IMG/VR virus record: IMGVR_UViG_3300030101_002083
Coordinates: 3,041-27,862 of that record
Origin: a virus
Direction: 5' to 3' (one strand)
DNA length: 24,822 nt
Below are positions 23,246 through 24,822 of the stretch, in pieces. The first letter of the stretch is position 1; every line of letters begins with the position of its first letter. The position numbers and the translations under genes were made by a program. The notes under the pieces were generated by a model. The model had not been told where the DNA came from. It ran no database searches and saw nothing but the letters and a program-made list of their open reading frames with translations.

Positions 23246-23285
23246 AAAAAAAAAGAAAGAGACCATAGGTTTATATGGTCTCTTT
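23246..23285 (-). terminator. Intrinsic terminator in the early region
   Basis: A perfect 12-bp inverted repeat, AAAGAGACCATA (23256-23267) and TATGGTCTCTTT (23274-23285), with a 6-nt loop. On the minus strand it is followed by C and then nine T residues. It lies 4 bp after the stop of the 76-aa gene, so it should end or reduce early transcription before the zinc-ribbon and RNA polymerase genes. On the plus strand the T run is only short. Confidence 0.88.
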
Positions 23286-23289
23286 TGGC

Positions 23290-23520
23290 TTACCAGGTTA
23301 AAGTTTCCATCACATAAGCTTTAAAGTTGATCGGCAAAATAGATTTATCTTGACCATTTAACTTATAAGCCAGCTTATGAGCTCTTTTGTTGCCTACTTC
23401 GCCAAAGAATACTCTTGGGCCTGTGTAGCCAACTTCAGAAGGATTAACAAACCTTTTAGGGTTAGTGCTGTCTTTAAAACAGACTTGAGATTCTAAAACA
23501 GGAGTTGATTCCATAATCAT
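23290..23520 (-). CDS. Small early protein (76 aa), function unknown
   Basis: A 76-aa ORF with ATG at 23518-23520 overlapping the upstream stop (ATGA); a second ATG two codons later is possible. The product is Pro/Gly/Phe-containing and basic: VNPSEVGYTGPRVFFGEVGN followed by KRAHKLAYKLNGQDKSILP. No family recognised. It is the last gene before the early terminator. Confidence 0.68.
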   Translation of the reverse strand: MIMESTPVLESQVCFKDSTNPKRFVNPSEVGYTGPRVFFGEVGNKRAHKLAYKLNGQDKSILPINFKAYVMETLTW

Positions 23521-23660
23521 TCAGGTAAAGAATCAGAGTCATTAAATAACCAATCATCAGCTGCTTTCGCTTGCCGATACTGTTTCAACTTCTCTTCTTC
23601 TAGTTCGTTTGGGCTTTTATGTTTAAGCCCATAACCTTGGAATAGTTCTTTTTCAGTCAT
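23517..23660 (-). CDS. Small early protein (47 aa), function unknown
   Basis: A 47-codon ORF from ATG at 23658-23660 to TGA at 23517-23519, coupled by ATGA overlaps to both neighbours. It starts MTEKELFQGYGLKHKSPNEL and ends in an acidic DDWLFNDSDSLPE. The N-terminal half is helical and mixed-charge. No family recognised. It exactly fills the gap between two early genes, which is the main support. Confidence 0.65.
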   Translation of the reverse strand: MTEKELFQGYGLKHKSPNELEEEKLKQYRQAKAADDWLFNDSDSLPE

Positions 23661-24019
23661 GGTTGAATAGGTGAAGGATCAATAATTAAGTTGCCAATAC
23701 TCTTAAAGATTTCTCTAAATTCATCTTCTGTAAAATGTTTACAGACATGCTTGTAGCCGAGTTTTTCTTTTTCGTTAAAACACATACCACTATTCTCATC
23801 CTCAATCTTTTTATTGAGTTTGAGTTGTGCTTTGTCTTCTTCCGAAATCTCTTCCTCAAGCTTTTTAACAGCACAGTCAAGAGTGTCAAAACAACAACAT
23901 TGACCACCAGTTTCAAGCATTAAATAAATAACATCTTGAAGCTTTCTCCTGTTCTCTTCTCCTACTCGTGACAGATAACTATATTGTTGATCTGTTAAAG
24001 GAATAGAAATAGTTTTCAT
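23657..24019 (-). CDS. Early protein (120 aa) with possible ribbon-helix-helix N-terminus
   Basis: The frame is open to 24157, and an ATG at 24136 with AGAGGAAG before it would give 159 aa overlapping the previous gene by 41 bp. I prefer the ATG at 24017-24019: the sequence from there (MKTISIPLTDQQYSYLSRVG, then EENRRKLQDVIYLMLETGG) looks like a natural N-terminus. Also, the region just upstream carries the same hairpin plus AGTCCCAGAA leader as two other early starts. A strand (KTISIPL) followed by two helices within 40 residues fits a ribbon-helix-helix DNA-binding fold, but without a diagnostic motif. A CCC run at residues 41-43 and a Glu/Lys-rich middle follow. Possibly an early regulator; low certainty on function. 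Confidence 0.65.
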   Translation of the reverse strand: MKTISIPLTDQQYSYLSRVGEENRRKLQDVIYLMLETGGQCCCFDTLDCAVKKLEEEISEEDKAQLKLNKKIEDENSGMCFNEKEKLGYKHVCKHFTEDEFREIFKSIGNLIIDPSPIQP

Positions 24020-24022
24020 AAG

Positions 24023-24069
24023 TTTCTGGGACTTATAAAGGACATTAGGCTTCTTCATAAGAAGAGCCT
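24023..24069 (-). promoter_or_regulatory. Hairpin plus AGTCCCAGAA leader, copy before the 120-aa gene
   Basis: On the minus strand a 9-bp hairpin with a one-base bulge and ATAA-type tetraloop (24069-24047) is followed 12 nt later by AAGTCCCAGAAA (24034-24023), and an ATG begins 3 nt after that. The hairpin's AGGCT/AGCCT base and GAAGAGCCTGT flank are shared with the copy at 23140-23173. No Shine-Dalgarno is present between box and ATG. Confidence 0.5.
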
Positions 24070-24095
24070 GTGGAGCCCCTAAGAGCTCCATAGGA

Positions 24096-24431
24096 TCATC
24101 TAGTAGTGCATCTAACCATGAAATATTCATGATCATTACAACTTCCTCTTGATGCAATATCCCAATACTCTTCCTTCCTTAATTCAATTGGCCAGGTTTT
24201 AATTAATTCAATAGCAGCTACATAATGATTTTCTACACTACTTAGTGCTGATTGATAATCAACAGTTTTTCTGTAGGTGCAATCATGTCCTCTTTTGTGC
24301 TCTGCTTTAATTTTTCCCCTACCTTGTGAATCTGTTTTATATGTAGTGGTTATACAAATAAATGAAGGAATAGTTTCCGCTTCTTTTATTGGTAAAAAAG
24401 AAGTGGTTTCTACTGTTGCAGTAGTAGTCAT
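24096..24431 (-). CDS. First early protein (111 aa), function unknown
   Basis: The first gene after the sigma70-type promoter. The 111-aa product has a Thr-rich N-terminus and a core IPSFICITTTYKTDSQGRGK followed by IKAEHKRGHDCTYRKTVDYQ and a helix SALSSVENHYVAAIELIKTW. The core's ITTxYxxxxxxRGxxIKA arrangement resembles a short phage protein family of unknown function that I recall (usually TKxLxPTNTRGxRIKA), but the match is loose. There is no clear ribosome binding site; AGTCCCAGAA lies 13 bp before the ATG. As the first early gene it is a candidate for host takeover. Confidence 0.75.
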   Translation of the reverse strand: MTTTATVETTSFLPIKEAETIPSFICITTTYKTDSQGRGKIKAEHKRGHDCTYRKTVDYQSALSSVENHYVAAIELIKTWPIELRKEEYWDIASRGSCNDHEYFMVRCTTR

Positions 24432-24444
24432 AAGTTTTTAAAGG

Positions 24445-24473
24445 TTCTGGGACTAGCTACCAGGTAAAACCTG
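24445..24473 (-). promoter_or_regulatory. Hairpin plus AGTCCCAGAA leader, copy before the first early gene
   Basis: On the minus strand a small hairpin CAGGT-TTT-ACCTG (24473-24461) is followed 6 nt later by AGTCCCAGAA (24454-24445) and, after 13 nt, by the ATG at 24431. It lies within the 5' untranslated leader predicted from the upstream promoter, so it would be transcribed. It shares the box, but not the hairpin sequence, with the other two copies. Confidence 0.45.
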
Positions 24474-24486
24474 ATAACTAAATCTC

Positions 24487-24514
24487 ATTATAACCTTACC
24501 TAGTGCTTTATCAA
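24487..24514 (-). promoter_or_regulatory. Sigma70-type early promoter
   Basis: On the minus strand, -35 TTGATA (24514-24509) and -10 TATAAT (24492-24487) are separated by 16 bp. The -10 is perfect and the -35 matches TTGACA at five of six positions. Initiation would fall near 24480, giving about 50 nt of leader before the first early gene. This fits the T7 plan in which host RNA polymerase reads the early block. Confidence 0.8.
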
Positions 24515-24634
24515 GGTTTCCTAGTGTTATTGGTTCCTTATTGATGCTTCATCACCTGCTATCACTTACCATTCTTTCTTTTGTTTCATTCTGTTAAGAT
24601 GTTTAGGAGGCTTATCGATGAAATACAAAAACAA

Positions 24635-24646
24635 GTACATATGTAC
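24635..24646. repeat. Perfect palindrome GTACATATGTAC
   Basis: A 12-bp perfect palindrome about 120 bp upstream of the early promoter's -35. It could be an operator for a dimeric regulator. It lies inside the plus-strand 14-codon ORF. Confidence 0.6.
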
Positions 24647-24674
24647 CATAAGCACTAAATAGACCTTGTTTAGT

Positions 24675-24686
24675 GGCTATATAGCC
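24675..24686. repeat. Perfect palindrome GGCTATATAGCC
   Basis: A 12-bp perfect palindrome 40 bp from the previous one (start to start) but with a different sequence, so it is not a second copy of the same site. It is a possible operator. Confidence 0.6.
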
Positions 24687-24693
24687 CCCATAG

Positions 24694-24712
24694 TGTCCAA
24701 AAAATGTCCAAA
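24694..24712. repeat. Direct repeat TGTCCAAA, two copies 11 bp apart
   Basis: TGTCCAAA occurs at 24694-24701 and 24705-24712, spaced 11 bp start to start, about one turn of DNA. On the minus strand it reads TTTGGACA twice. Such in-phase repeats are typical of operator half-sites or integrase arm-type sites. Confidence 0.55.
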
Positions 24713-24760
24713 TAGTATCTATTAACTACTAAAGTACTGCTATCACTAGCCTTTTAGTCT

Positions 24761-24791
24761 TTGCGTAACTGTTCTGTAAGCAGTTATGCAA
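24761..24791. repeat. Imperfect inverted repeat (11-bp arms, 9-nt loop)
   Basis: TTGCGTAACTG (24761-24771) and CAGTTATGCAA (24781-24791) pair over 11 positions with one mismatch that would be a G-U pair in plus-strand RNA. No T run follows, so it is not an obvious terminator. Confidence 0.55.
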
Positions 24792-24822
24792 GATTTATAC
24801 AGTAAAAAAGGTCTTTTTTTCT

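Larger units (their letters stand above)
24515..24822. other. Gene-free right end with palindromes and direct repeats
   Basis: I see no convincing gene in these 308 bp. The region holds two perfect 12-bp palindromes, a direct repeat spaced by one helical turn and an imperfect 11-bp inverted repeat (listed separately), all upstream of the early promoter. A plus-strand 14-codon ORF (24618-24662) follows a consensus AGGAGG. The content is typical of a control region near a phage genome end or beside an integrase/attachment site, but no terminal repeat or tRNA fragment can be recognised. Confidence 0.6.

Noticed and set aside
23735-23923. Phe/Leu-rich plus-strand ORF in the early region
   Set aside because: Antisense shadow of the Glu/Lys-rich 120-aa gene.
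24750-24822. Possible tRNA or attachment-site fragment at the right end
   Set aside because: There is an inverted repeat, but no T-loop consensus, anticodon arm or CCA-type end can be recognised.
1-24822. CRISPR array, insertion sequence or host metabolic genes
   Set aside because: No regularly spaced repeats, no transposase and no photosynthesis, nucleotide or carbon metabolism genes are visible among the ORFs on either strand.

Overview
The window is part of a lytic-type, T7-like podovirus genome (Autographiviridae-style: it encodes its own single-subunit RNA polymerase). By eye it is AT-rich, roughly one third G+C. All convincing genes lie on the minus strand, so transcription runs from the right end (early genes) to the left end (tail fibre). 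The small basic proteins around the capsid gene resemble families I remember from marine podoviruses of cyanobacteria and alphaproteobacteria. A marine host is therefore plausible, but the sequence itself does not identify it.

Layout, in the direction of transcription. (1) 24822-24432 has no gene. It holds short palindromes, a TGTCCAAA direct repeat and a near-consensus sigma70-type promoter (TTGATA, 16 bp, TATAAT) about 50 bp before the first gene. (2) 24431-21996 is an early block of small genes: an unknown 111-aa protein, a possible ribbon-helix-helix protein, a 47-aa and a 76-aa protein, a strong hairpin terminator, a structured leader, a 53-aa single-pass membrane protein, an NrdR-like zinc ribbon and three small unknown proteins. 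(3) 21993-19582 is the phage RNA polymerase. (4) 19479-16060 is the replication and recombination block: gp2.5-type SSB, endonuclease I, a possible 40-aa ORF, primase-helicase and 5'-3' exonuclease. (5) 16027-11227 is the head block: two small proteins, portal, a small Lys-rich protein, scaffold, a basic CxC-terminal protein, major capsid protein with a terminator just after it, two small basic proteins, then tail tube A. (6) 10625-1 is the tail and internal core: tail tube B, gp13-like, gp14-like, a gp15-like protein with a transglycosylase domain, a gp16-like giant protein with a HELWH zinc-protease motif, and the first codons of the gp17-like tail fibre.

How it fits together. Host RNA polymerase should read the early block from the sigma70-type promoter and make the phage polymerase, which would then read the replication and structural genes. 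Within blocks, genes are packed with ATGA or TAATG overlaps, which indicates translational coupling.

Main points of interest. No DNA polymerase gene exists where T7 gene 5 belongs: primase-helicase and exonuclease are 2 bp apart. A repeated leader element (hairpin, then AGTCCCAGAA, then ATG) precedes three early start codons that lack a Shine-Dalgarno sequence, and one copy has three mutually exclusive hairpin arms. The ejection proteins have rearranged enzymatic domains. Several conserved-looking genes under 55 codons (49, 53, 47 and 40 aa) are easy to miss.
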